Below are positions 52,333 to 60,451 of a stretch of 60,451 nt of DNA, one piece after another. The notes below the pieces were generated by a model, which saw only the letters and a list, made by a program, of their open reading frames with translations, was not told where the DNA came from and did no database searches. Position numbers and translations under genes: made by a program. The first letter of the stretch is position 1. The number at the start of each line of letters is the position of its first letter. Source of the stretch: Candidatus Zhuqueibacterota bacterium (GTDB lineage Bacteria > Zhuqueibacterota > Zhuqueibacteria > Residuimicrobiales > Krinioviventaceae); the NCBI GenBank assembly GCA_016928775.1, contig JAFGKD010000134.1:1-60451 (forward strand). Reading direction: 5' to 3'.

Positions 52333-53529
52333 TCAAGCTGATGTATTACGGGTGGTTGCAGACTGGGCCAATAGCTCCAATACCTCACTGACTTTGACCC
52401 GTGTTTTATAAAAAATAACCGGTCCGGAGAAATCTTCTTTTGAACAATTGAGTTTCTCATTGACTGCCACGATCATATCCTGACGGTTCGCTCGCGCCAG
52501 TTTGTCCAGCTTTTTGGTCAAATAATCGGGCGTCCAAAAGCCGACAATTTCAAAGTTGACTGATCGACCATCGGGGTGCCGGAAAGTAAAATCCGGAATC
52601 AAAACAGTATCTCCCAGATCGACAATATCCGCTTCTCGCTGAATGATCCACTCGGTTTCACGCTTTACAAAACTTGCATAAAATGCCGCTTCAATCGAGC
52701 TGTCAAACGGATCAGCGGATTTGTAGTAACTGACAAGCCCGCTGTTTTGATTCAACCGGAACCATCGCACGCCCTTTTCCGTGCTGATCTCGGCTGACAT
52801 CTCCCAGCGATTGGCTAACAGCACTCCCGGCAAAAATCTGGCGAGATTGGTGCCGTATTTGAATGTTTTGCGAAAAAGTGCAAGAGGACCATCAATCTGG
52901 ATGTAAAAATGATCATCCTGCTTTTGCATCCGATGCATCAGCCTCGCTAACTTGAGAAAATGAAATACTGTCTTGTAACTATCCCACAGCCATACGTGCA
53001 TACAAGTGCATCGATATAACAGCCCTTGCGCCAAAGCGAGATTATAGCGCCGAATCAATTCGCTCGCGTCCGGTGGGCTGTTCAGTGTTGCGAGTTTTTG
53101 ATTCTCGGGCAAATCGCCGTAGAGAAATCTGGGAAGAATATCAATTTGCGCTTTAATTTTTTCGAGCACCAGCTCGCGCGTGTTTTGGTGCACCAAATCC
53201 GCCCGGCGTACAACCGGGCGAAACGGCTCAACCGCGGTAAAAAATTTTCTACGCGCTGACTCGTAATCGATCTCCTGCTCCGGTTTGTACTCGGCATAGC
53301 CGTCAAGCATTTTGGCCAGGCCGCGCACGATTTTGTACCCAATCCAGTCGGCCTGGTAATCCGCCAAGACATCCTCCAGCTCGCGGCGACTTTTCCCGAC
53401 ATGCTTCTGATAAATGCTGAGCAGGTCATTTGCCAGGGCAAGATAAAAATCAGCATGTTTGCGCGTGAGATAACGAGGTTTGATGTATTTCTCGTCTATG
53501 GTGTAGCGTAGCAAATCACTTGTAAGCAT
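52333..53529 (-). CDS. DUF790 nuclease (Bax1-like partner of XPB)
   Basis: 398 residues from ATG 53529 (MLTSDLLRYTIDEKYIKPRY), which overlaps the XPB stop by 14 bases; the frame opens at 53574. LTSDLLR and KPRYL at the N-terminus and a C-terminal nuclease core (VLIPDFTFRHPDG, then VNFEIVGFWTPDYLTKKLDK) with PD...ExVG residues are the family signature. In archaea Bax1 binds XPB and cuts bubble DNA 3' of a lesion, forming a repair machine. The gene pair here matches that association. Confidence 0.88.
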   Translation of the reverse strand: MLTSDLLRYTIDEKYIKPRYLTRKHADFYLALANDLLSIYQKHVGKSRRELEDVLADYQADWIGYKIVRGLAKMLDGYAEYKPEQEIDYESARRKFFTAVEPFRPVVRRADLVHQNTRELVLEKIKAQIDILPRFLYGDLPENQKLATLNSPPDASELIRRYNLALAQGLLYRCTCMHVWLWDSYKTVFHFLKLARLMHRMQKQDDHFYIQIDGPLALFRKTFKYGTNLARFLPGVLLANRWEMSAEISTEKGVRWFRLNQNSGLVSYYKSADPFDSSIEAAFYASFVKRETEWIIQREADIVDLGDTVLIPDFTFRHPDGRSVNFEIVGFWTPDYLTKKLDKLARANRQDMIVAVNEKLNCSKEDFSGPVIFYKTRVKVSEVLELLAQSATTRNTSA

Positions 53530-54892
53530 CGGATTGTCTCCGCCGGTGGGATATTTGGCTCTCTTTAGTGCCACTGGTCACCAGCTCATACAAGACCGCC
53601 TCTTTATTGGCCTCCTTTCGGAGTATTCGGCCCAATCGCTGCACATGCTCAATCGGGCTGGCGCTGCCGCTGAGGATGATGGCCACATTTGCCTGCGGGA
53701 TATCGACACCTTCGTTCAGCACGCGGGATGTCACTAAAACCCGGAACACACCCGTGCGAAAATTATCGAGAATCCACTTGCGCTCGGTTGCTTTGGTATG
53801 ATGCGTGATGGCGGGCACCAGAAACGTTTCGGAAATAAAATAGACCAGCTCATTGCTGACGGTATAAATGAGCACACGATCTTTGGCATGTACTTTGAGA
53901 AGCGTTTCGAGTCTGGCTAACTTTCCCGCAGTGCCAATTTGTATGCGACGGGCAGACAGCCGGGCCAAAAAAGCTTTCCGGGCGTGCGGATCATGCGAGC
54001 TCTCTTTTAGCAGGGATGATAAATCAGGTCCTCTAAATTTGATTTTTTTCTTGCGAATATAATTCAGATAAATATTGTGCTGCTTTTGGTACTCGATCTT
54101 TTCCTCTGGTGTCATGGGGATGGGGATTTTGATCGTACGATAGTCGGATAAATGCCGCCCTTTTAAATCTTTGATGCTGCTTTCGTAAACCAGCGGCCCG
54201 ACAAGTCCTGCAAGTTTGCCGTGCAAACCATCCGGGCGCGTGTAGGTGGCGGTCATGCCGAGCCGCTTCGGCGCCAGACACATTTCCGGAATGTGTGAAA
54301 ATTTGGGCGATGGCAGGTGATGCACTTCATCAAAAATCACCAGGCCAAAACGATCACCGTACTTGTCCATATGGATGTAAGCGCTGTCATAGGTGGTTAC
54401 CGTTACAGAATGCACATCATGAAATCCGCCGCCAAGGATGCCGACATTGAAACCAAAAGCATGGCATAACATATCGTACCACTGATTCAAAAGATCAAGC
54501 GTGGGCAAAATAATCAGCGTGCTTGTTGTCGCTTCTTGCATGGCACACATTGCCACCCAGCTTTTGCCCGAGCCGGTCGGAAGACAGACGCTCCCGCGGC
54601 ATCCGGCGTTGAGCCATGCATTTATAGCCTCCTTTTGGTGCTTGTATAATGTTACGTCGAACTGCAGTCGAAATGCCACGCGCGAGATTTTGCCGGCTCG
54701 GTCCACATACTCTATTTTTTTTGCAGTGAGCCAATCGACAATCTCACGATAGTACAAAGCTTTTGCCCGCCACTGGCGACTGCGCTCATCCCAAACAAAA
54801 CAGAGAAGATCGGGGTCAAAAGGATAGTCCTGCAGCAACAACGTCCCCTGGTGGAATTTTAAGGTCGGTAGCGTGTTGCCGTTGTTTTTCAT
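53516..54892 (-). CDS. XPB-like DNA helicase (superfamily 2)
   Basis: 458 residues. An N-terminal damage-recognition-like part (residues 1-80) is followed by Walker A PTGSGKS (Lys110), DEVH at 188-191 in FDEVHHLPSPKF, MTATYTR (motif III), and the second RecA domain with LNEGVDIPQANVAIILSG and QRLGRILR. Length and layout match archaeal XPB, a 3'-5' helicase in nucleotide-excision-repair-like processes. The start overlaps the GH106 stop by 4 bases and the end overlaps the Bax1 gene, so the pair is translated together. Confidence 0.9.
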   Translation of the reverse strand: MKNNGNTLPTLKFHQGTLLLQDYPFDPDLLCFVWDERSRQWRAKALYYREIVDWLTAKKIEYVDRAGKISRVAFRLQFDVTLYKHQKEAINAWLNAGCRGSVCLPTGSGKSWVAMCAMQEATTSTLIILPTLDLLNQWYDMLCHAFGFNVGILGGGFHDVHSVTVTTYDSAYIHMDKYGDRFGLVIFDEVHHLPSPKFSHIPEMCLAPKRLGMTATYTRPDGLHGKLAGLVGPLVYESSIKDLKGRHLSDYRTIKIPIPMTPEEKIEYQKQHNIYLNYIRKKKIKFRGPDLSSLLKESSHDPHARKAFLARLSARRIQIGTAGKLARLETLLKVHAKDRVLIYTVSNELVYFISETFLVPAITHHTKATERKWILDNFRTGVFRVLVTSRVLNEGVDIPQANVAIILSGSASPIEHVQRLGRILRKEANKEAVLYELVTSGTKESQISHRRRQSDAYK

Positions 54893-57654
54893 CTTGTTTC
54901 GAATACTCTCACCGGGCCAACCAGTCCCGCCGCTAACAAGCCTTTATTTTTTCGTCTGTGCAGCCAGTACTGAACGACAGCATTATCGTCTAACGATTGT
55001 ACAAAGTTGAACAAAGTAGTCGTCACTTTGATTTCAAGTCGATTTTCTCCGCTCAGGATTCCATCCGAGATGGCAAATTGTTTTTCACCCCACCACCGGA
55101 CGCCGATGGGGGTATCGTTCAAAGTGACTTCCGCAATGTCGTATACCTTGCCGAGGTCGAGGATGGCATTTTTGAACTTTGCGGGAAAGGTGGTTTTGTA
55201 AGTGACCGTGCCGGAAAAGTGCTTTAATTCTGTTTCCTTGGAAAAATCGACCACAGATTCCAGCACTTTCTCAAAGGGTTTTTCTTTTAGAGGGAAAAAT
55301 TCAACGTCCCAGGGTCCGTTTATGTTGATGACGCTTTTTTCATCGATTTTGAATCGAGGTTTGATATCACCTGTCGTTTCATCAAGAACCAGCAAAAGAG
55401 ACTGCAAAGGTTTGAGAAAAATATGGACGGCTTGACCAGATGCGGCGTAGACCGATTTCTCGCCGTTCTCGGTTTCCCACTCCCAGATGGTTTTATTTTT
55501 TGCCGGAAAAGCCGCGTCAAATTCAATGGCGCGCTCGCGATGAGAATTGCAAAAAAAGTAGATGTCGCGATTATCTTTGTGATGGTTGATCATAAACAAT
55601 CGTTCATCAGGATTTGAAATGCTGACGCCGGGTGCGACGGAAAAATCTTTGAGCCGACTGCCGATCCATGTTGTGAGATTGTCTTCTTCAGGATATTCAG
55701 ACAGCTTGACCTGCGCCGGAAATTCAGCCAGGAGCTTGTCCATGGTTTCCTGCACGACGAGATCGTTTTCCGCCGCGGCAACATAGCCCGGCGATCGGGA
55801 CGGTTTATTATTGATGAATAACATTGTGCCGCCATTTTCGGCAAAAGCGAGCAGAGAGTGCGCGGTTTCAGGATGAATGGTTTGAATGTCGCAGCAGATG
55901 AGCAGATCGTACGCCATGGGGCCGTAGCACAGTTTGCCGTCAGTAAATTGAGCGCCTTGCAGGATCGTGGCGTTCACGTAATCCGAGCAGTAGCCGTGAT
56001 GATTGAGCGCCTGCCATAAATCATGCAGGTAACCCGGAGTTGTATTCCATGGATTACGATCGAGTCCGTGCTCGCTCCATACATCCGGCGTTGGTCCCAT
56101 AATGGCGATTTGCGCCGTGTACTGTGAATCCTGAAAAATTTGCCCGAGGCGCGCGGCATAGTCGGACCATAATTTAAGATAGGGCCACCAGGTGTTGTTT
56201 TCATTAAAATAGGTGCCGAAGCGTATCCAGCCGGGGAAATCGGCTTCCGGCGGCGAATAATTAAAGCCGTGCAAGACCAGATGATTGATGCCGCTGACAA
56301 TATTGAGATCCGTCGCCTGTTTGATATATTCGAGGGTCGCTTCCCACAGGCCGCGCGTGTTGGTCATGGCCTCGCAACTGATGATATTTTTGCCGGTGAG
56401 GTGTCCGCCGGATGAGGCGTATTTGTTCCAGATGGCGTATCGTATATCATCAATACGATGATGTCGTACCCACCCGGCATTGTAAAGCCACTGATCGCTC
56501 TCGGGAATGTCGGGGATGAGGTAGCCATCTAACAAATCCGTGTAAAGCCAGGGGTGGCCGTACGCCTGATAGCGACTGACAACACCATTCTGCAGACACC
56601 ATTCGTGGTAAGGGAGGATGAACCGTTCCATAAACAGATCGGCCAAGAGCGTGCTGAAATCGTAGCGGACGCGCTTGAGCGCGTCGGTAAATTGTTCATC
56701 GGTCTCGACCTTTGGCGCGAGAATCAATGGCAGATACGGCTCAAGCTGATAGTCAAATCGCTCACGAAATTCTTCGGCCAGATCCGACGTCCAGTTGGCA
56801 CCTTGGAGCTCGATGCTGTCGCAGAACAAAGCGCGCACCGCGTTGCCCATAACCCCGCCGAAGAGCGGATTGAGCGCATCCGACATGCGGTTGAGATATT
56901 TCAGCACAGCCTTTTTGTTGAAATGATCCAGCACTGGACCGTCCGCTCCTTTGGCGCCGAACATCACCTCGCGGAATTTATTGCGCCAGGTGACGATGAA
57001 TAAAGTCCACTCGCCGTTTGGAATGTCAACGACCAGCGTGTTATCCTGTTCAATATGATAGGTGAGATCAATACCGTCGTCGACACTCGTGATAATGGTT
57101 GGAAAGAGCTTTATCTGCACAATTTTGTGATCCGGATCATCCGGGATACCGATTTTTTTCTCCAGCGACACCGGTCCCTGGATGGTTTCCATCGCCAGTT
57201 CAAGACCCTGAATTGTTTCATCAGGAGCAAGAAAGACCCCGCCAAACGGCCAACCGGTGCCAACGATCAGATCGACGATCATATCGAGCTTTTTGGCCTC
57301 ATCAACTGCTGCTAACAAGACATCGTTCCAGTCCCGACTGAGCCATTCGAGCTTTTCGCCGGGCAATTCTGTATAAACCTCCGGTAAAGCGATGGGATTG
57401 ATTTCAACACCGCCAGCGCCTTGCTCTGCCATCAGTCGCAGTTCGCGACGCACTTCTTCCGGGGTGACGCGGTTGTCATTCCACCACCAGCGATAGAACG
57501 GCCTGGCTGCGGCTTTGGGATGGCGGAAATTCTCATAGAGCGGGTCGCCGGTGGAACGGAGTTGATCGGCCAATTGGTTTTTCTCTTTGCTGCAAAAAAC
57601 CGTCAGCATACCGATACCGGCTGGGATGGTTTTGAGAAATGAGCGTCGTTTCAT
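54889..57654 (-). CDS. GH106-type alpha-L-rhamnosidase, exported
   Basis: 921 residues with a signal combining a twin-arginine start (KRRSFLKT) and a lipobox-like VFCS. PFYRWWWNDNRVTPEEVRRE, GAGGVEINPI and GTGWPFGGVFL are hallmarks of the GH106 family, which removes alpha-linked L-rhamnose. The centre has ALFCDSIELQG and the C-terminal part is a beta-sandwich with a GH2-like jelly roll (NGPWDVEFFP, TLNDTPIGVRWW). With the upstream sulfatase it suggests attack on a rhamnose-containing, possibly sulfated polysaccharide such as ulvan or a pectin. Confidence 0.85.
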   Translation of the reverse strand: MKRRSFLKTIPAGIGMLTVFCSKEKNQLADQLRSTGDPLYENFRHPKAAARPFYRWWWNDNRVTPEEVRRELRLMAEQGAGGVEINPIALPEVYTELPGEKLEWLSRDWNDVLLAAVDEAKKLDMIVDLIVGTGWPFGGVFLAPDETIQGLELAMETIQGPVSLEKKIGIPDDPDHKIVQIKLFPTIITSVDDGIDLTYHIEQDNTLVVDIPNGEWTLFIVTWRNKFREVMFGAKGADGPVLDHFNKKAVLKYLNRMSDALNPLFGGVMGNAVRALFCDSIELQGANWTSDLAEEFRERFDYQLEPYLPLILAPKVETDEQFTDALKRVRYDFSTLLADLFMERFILPYHEWCLQNGVVSRYQAYGHPWLYTDLLDGYLIPDIPESDQWLYNAGWVRHHRIDDIRYAIWNKYASSGGHLTGKNIISCEAMTNTRGLWEATLEYIKQATDLNIVSGINHLVLHGFNYSPPEADFPGWIRFGTYFNENNTWWPYLKLWSDYAARLGQIFQDSQYTAQIAIMGPTPDVWSEHGLDRNPWNTTPGYLHDLWQALNHHGYCSDYVNATILQGAQFTDGKLCYGPMAYDLLICCDIQTIHPETAHSLLAFAENGGTMLFINNKPSRSPGYVAAAENDLVVQETMDKLLAEFPAQVKLSEYPEEDNLTTWIGSRLKDFSVAPGVSISNPDERLFMINHHKDNRDIYFFCNSHRERAIEFDAAFPAKNKTIWEWETENGEKSVYAASGQAVHIFLKPLQSLLLVLDETTGDIKPRFKIDEKSVININGPWDVEFFPLKEKPFEKVLESVVDFSKETELKHFSGTVTYKTTFPAKFKNAILDLGKVYDIAEVTLNDTPIGVRWWGEKQFAISDGILSGENRLEIKVTTTLFNFVQSLDDNAVVQYWLHRRKNKGLLAAGLVGPVRVFETR

Positions 57655-57664
57655 GAGGAGCCTT

Positions 57665-59428
57665 TTAAATCTTTCTTATTCTCACCGCCTTGATGTCCAT
57701 CGCCATATCTCCCGGAATCGCGAATGCATGAATCTCCAGCCGGTGTTTTCCTTCCGGGATGGTCATTTGTCCCACCGGCACTGTTTTCCACACTTTTTCA
57801 TAAACCTCTTTGCGTGGTACCCGGTCCGGACTTGGCAACGGTTCCGGATCAAACGATTCGGTGATGGCGCCCTCGATGAATTGGTTCCCGATGAAAATCT
57901 TGAATTCGGTTCCGAGATTTTTTTCCGAGCAGGTATAGTCGATGCTGATGTCGTATTCAGCTTCGTCGATAACATCGATCCACCAAAAGGGATAGGAGGT
58001 GGAGTCCACCCAGTTGGTGATCCAGTCATTGGCCCAGCCGTTTGGATCGTTATAGCCGATGCCATTTTCCTGCTTGATGTCAAGCAAAGCTTCGTGGCCG
58101 GGGAGCACCACAAGTGGCTGGTTTTCATATCCAACAGGAATGGCCGGAGGATAAGCTGCATTCAATTGTCGCGCGTGCGCCCACCAGGCCGCCGCTTCCC
58201 GGAACAGGGCGTTGGTGATCTCTGGATGTTCGCGTGCGATATCTCGTGTCTCGCCCGAATCAGTCAACATATCAAATAACATCATCGCACCTGGTCTGTA
58301 GATAAATCGATATTGTTCCGTTCGAATGGACGCGGCTTCGCCCCAATGGCCGTAGATTTTTCGATCCGGCCACTCAATAGCAGGATTGTCCAGCAGCGGC
58401 GCCAGGGAGATGCCGTCAAGGGGCAAAGTTTTCGGCTCGGGGAGATCGAGCAGATCGATCAGTGTCGGCAGGATGTCGATATGGGCGGCGATATGTTCGA
58501 CGACAATGCCCGCTTTGATGTGCTCCGGCCATCGAATGAATAAAGGCACACGCGAGCCACCTTCATGCGGACTGCCTTTGCGTCCACGCATGTTGCCATT
58601 GTAACGTTCGGTGTTTGGTCCATTATCCGTTGTAAAGATAACGATGGTGTTGTCCGTTAGACCAAGGTCCTGCAGTTTGTTCAGCAACCGGCCAATGTTA
58701 TCATCAAGGTTCTCGCACATACCATAGACACAGGCGAGCTCGTCGTCCAGACCTTTGGCTTTACAGGTGGCAAAATAGCTGTCCGGCACTTGAAAAGGAG
58801 TGTGCGGCGTATTGTAGGGAACATAGCAGAAGAACGGTCTGTTTTTGTTTTGTTCGATGAATGCCACTGCTGCATCGGTGAGCACATCGGCGATGTAGCC
58901 GGTGGACTCAAACTCGTCTCCATTGTGCTCAAGTGTTGTATCAAAATAGTTATTCCAGTGGCCGGCGCAAAAGCCAACAAATTCATCAAATCCTTGCCCA
59001 TTGGGATGGTTGGGATAATGCGCACCGTTATGCCATTTGCCGAAAATACCGGTCGCGTAACCGTTCTCCTGGAGGATTTCAGCAATCGTTATCTCTTCGG
59101 CTCGCATCGTCTCCCGGCCGCGGGTGACCCCGTGCACACCGGTGCTCAGATGATAGCGGCCGGTCAACAAGCTCGCGCGCGTTGGGGCGCACACCGGACT
59201 GACGAAGAATCGATCAAAACGTGCTCCTTCGGTTGCGATGCGGTCCATGTTGGGGGTTTGAAGAATCTCATTGCCATGCAGGGAGACATCACCCCAGCCC
59301 TGGTCGTCGGTGAGGATGAGAAGGATGTTTGGTCTTGACATCGTTTCGCTGCAACCGCAGATGAATAAAAAGAGGGTGAAAAACGCGCAAAGCCACATCC
59401 ATATTTGTCGTTGACGTTTACACTGCAT
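57665..59428 (-). CDS. Formylglycine-dependent sulfatase, lipoprotein
   Basis: 587 residues with a lipobox-like LFICGCSE. The family-defining CAPTRASLLTGR has Cys80, to be converted to formylglycine, and Arg84. Metal ligands lie in ILTDDQGWGD (Asp41, Asp42) and FTTDNGPNTERY. GKWHNGAHYPNHPNGQGFD is the second signature. The C-terminal ~130 residues form a beta module (YDISIDYTCSEKNLGTEF). It removes sulfate from a polysaccharide or other ester. It starts 2 bases after the ChbG-type gene. Confidence 0.93.
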   Translation of the reverse strand: MQCKRQRQIWMWLCAFFTLFLFICGCSETMSRPNILLILTDDQGWGDVSLHGNEILQTPNMDRIATEGARFDRFFVSPVCAPTRASLLTGRYHLSTGVHGVTRGRETMRAEEITIAEILQENGYATGIFGKWHNGAHYPNHPNGQGFDEFVGFCAGHWNNYFDTTLEHNGDEFESTGYIADVLTDAAVAFIEQNKNRPFFCYVPYNTPHTPFQVPDSYFATCKAKGLDDELACVYGMCENLDDNIGRLLNKLQDLGLTDNTIVIFTTDNGPNTERYNGNMRGRKGSPHEGGSRVPLFIRWPEHIKAGIVVEHIAAHIDILPTLIDLLDLPEPKTLPLDGISLAPLLDNPAIEWPDRKIYGHWGEAASIRTEQYRFIYRPGAMMLFDMLTDSGETRDIAREHPEITNALFREAAAWWAHARQLNAAYPPAIPVGYENQPLVVLPGHEALLDIKQENGIGYNDPNGWANDWITNWVDSTSYPFWWIDVIDEAEYDISIDYTCSEKNLGTEFKIFIGNQFIEGAITESFDPEPLPSPDRVPRKEVYEKVWKTVPVGQMTIPEGKHRLEIHAFAIPGDMAMDIKAVRIRKI

Positions 59429-59430
59429 GA

Positions 59431-60291
59431 TTAATCCCCGAACATGTCCCGGGCTTGTTTGTAACTGATGAGCTGAATGTTTCTTTCTTGAATCACTTTT
59501 TTCACCTTGTCTGAGGTAAATGCCCTGGTTACACCATCGCGATGCGCAGCGACGTGCTCATAGCCGGGATGACCATGTGCCTGCATCTCCGGTACATCAA
59601 GACCGGGATGCTCGACGATCATGTACAAACCATTCTCGAGGTTTTTCAGCAAGTCGAAAAGCTTTTGTTCGCGGGTCGCTGCATCGTCCTTGCTGTCGGA
59701 GCCCCAGCGGGCGTATTGCAGACCCAGTTCGCGCACATTGATGTCAAGACCATATTCTTCTGCTAATCTGTTTTCAAGTTTTTGCAGATTTTCATCCAAT
59801 CCGGTCGCTCCCATGTGGCTGGAAAGGTGGGTGACGTGCGGAATATGCTTTTTCGCCATCTCGATCTGGGCGCGCAGCTCGGCTTCGACCTCACCCAGAT
59901 CCGGATTGGCATTGTAAAAGGCATCGGTGGCCTGTTCATTGTCCCAGTTCTTTTGCTTTGGATAAAAGTACCCGTTCGAATCCACCAGAGACGGTGCGCA
60001 GGTCAGCGGTCGCCATTTTACCTTCGACCACTCGCTGGTGAGGGTGAGATGGACGCCAACATCATAACCGGGATTTTCGCGCAGCATAGCTGCAGCTTCG
60101 AGAAACCAGGGACACGGCACCATGATTTCAACCGAGCGCGCAATGCCGTTTTGATAGGATTCAATGCAGGCGACATTCGCCGCGTGCGACGAGCCAATGT
60201 CATCCGCACGGACAATCAGGTAAATGCCATCCTCCGGGGATGCCGCATATAGCAGAGCGGCAGAAAACAAGAAAATAACAAGCGACTTCAT
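59431..60291 (-). CDS. ChbG/HpnK-type (YdjC-like) carbohydrate deacetylase, exported
   Basis: 286 residues with a short signal peptide (cleavage near residue 17). Metal ligands: RADDIGSSHAAN (Asp30, Asp31), GVHLTLTSEW (His80) and THLSSHMG. Members deacetylate amino sugars or related saccharides in a TIM-like barrel. GGAGGA lies 4 bases before the ATG. First visible gene of the minus-strand unit that continues through the sulfatase, GH106, XPB and Bax1 genes. Confidence 0.88.
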   Translation of the reverse strand: MKSLVIFLFSAALLYAASPEDGIYLIVRADDIGSSHAANVACIESYQNGIARSVEIMVPCPWFLEAAAMLRENPGYDVGVHLTLTSEWSKVKWRPLTCAPSLVDSNGYFYPKQKNWDNEQATDAFYNANPDLGEVEAELRAQIEMAKKHIPHVTHLSSHMGATGLDENLQKLENRLAEEYGLDINVRELGLQYARWGSDSKDDAATREQKLFDLLKNLENGLYMIVEHPGLDVPEMQAHGHPGYEHVAAHRDGVTRAFTSDKVKKVIQERNIQLISYKQARDMFGD

Positions 60292-60369
60292 TTTTCCTCC
60301 ATCATTTTATGATAAAAGCACAAAAACCTGAACCAAAGGCGGCCTTTTGCCGCAGCCAACTTTTTAAGC

Positions 60370-60397
60370 CACGGATTTTCACGGATGAAACACGGAT
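60370..60397. repeat. Short CACGGAT-unit repeat
   Basis: Three CACGGAT units at 60370-60376, 60380-60386 and 60391-60397 (spacing 10-11 bases) lie upstream of the ChbG-type gene at the window edge. The rest of 60292-60451 shows no gene start on either strand. Confidence 0.5.
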
Positions 60398-60451
60398 CAT
60401 ATCATTCATTTTAAGCCTTTTTAGCCTCCAGTCCCAAAGCTTTCTCGAAGC

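Noticed and set aside
57587..58279. 230-codon plus-strand frame opposite the sulfatase
   Set aside because: It is an antisense shadow of the sulfatase C-terminal half.

Overview
The window looks like the chromosome of an uncultured-type heterotroph from the Fibrobacteres-Chlorobi-Bacteroidetes (FCB) superphylum or a close relative such as KSB1 or Calditrichota. This placement is inference. It rests on a short primary sigma factor without region 1.1 (12141-13001), an outer-membrane DUF5020 protein, many lipoprotein and Tat signals, and a rich set of glycoside hydrolases, phosphorylases, a sulfatase, ThuA, DUF6807 and Gfo/Idh/MocA proteins. The best visible promoters are of the plain TTGACA-17-TATAAT type, not the strict Bacteroidetes type. 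I see no rRNA or tRNA gene, CRISPR array, prophage or insertion-sequence transposase.

Layout. 1-5721 (minus): an operon-like series of GH5 lipoprotein, GT2, DUF3108 protein, GT2 and a radical SAM protein cut by the window edge, probably for an envelope or extracellular glycan. 5887-7967 (plus): endonuclease/exonuclease/phosphatase-type lipoprotein, a toroid-repeat fragment and an M23 peptidase. 8155-15148 (plus): GH3 beta-glycosidase coupled to threonine aldolase, primary sigma factor with promoter and terminator, DUF6807 protein, ThuA protein. 15436-21660 (plus): a membrane-fusion protein and four MacB/FtsX-like permeases arranged A-B-A'-B' with no ATPase gene. 21725-23648 (minus): ECF sigma, anti-sigma, YbjQ, PH-domain protein. 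23842-30101: unknown secreted protein, endonuclease IV, an inverted-repeat element and the Lhr helicase. 30351-32997: DUF5020 outer-membrane protein, AzgA-type purine permease and guanine deaminase.

33024-42663 is the most interesting part. On the minus strand lie a Gfo/Idh oxidoreductase, a retropepsin-like protease, RimK and an aspartoacylase-family protein. Diverging from them on the plus strand is a tight five-gene operon: lysine 2,3-aminomutase, two D-Ala-D-Ala-ligase-like ATP-grasp enzymes, a protein that fuses a GNAT acetyltransferase to an HDAC/acetylpolyamine-amidohydrolase domain, and a second GNAT. My reading is a pathway that makes beta-lysine, ligates it to other groups, and adds or removes acetyl groups. 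The product could be a peptide-like metabolite or compatible solute.

42667-50327 (minus): GH130, an AAA/DUF4143 ATPase, deoC, GH94 and a GPH sugar symporter. A four-helix-bundle (S23) gene sits between the symporter and GH94, bracketed by two copies of a long palindromic repeat. 50655-51866 (plus): an MFS transporter. 52333-60291 (minus): one apparent transcription unit of ChbG-type deacetylase, sulfatase, GH106 rhamnosidase, XPB helicase and Bax1 (DUF790) nuclease, which joins polysaccharide breakdown to a DNA-repair pair. Several families of short intergenic repeats are scattered through the window.
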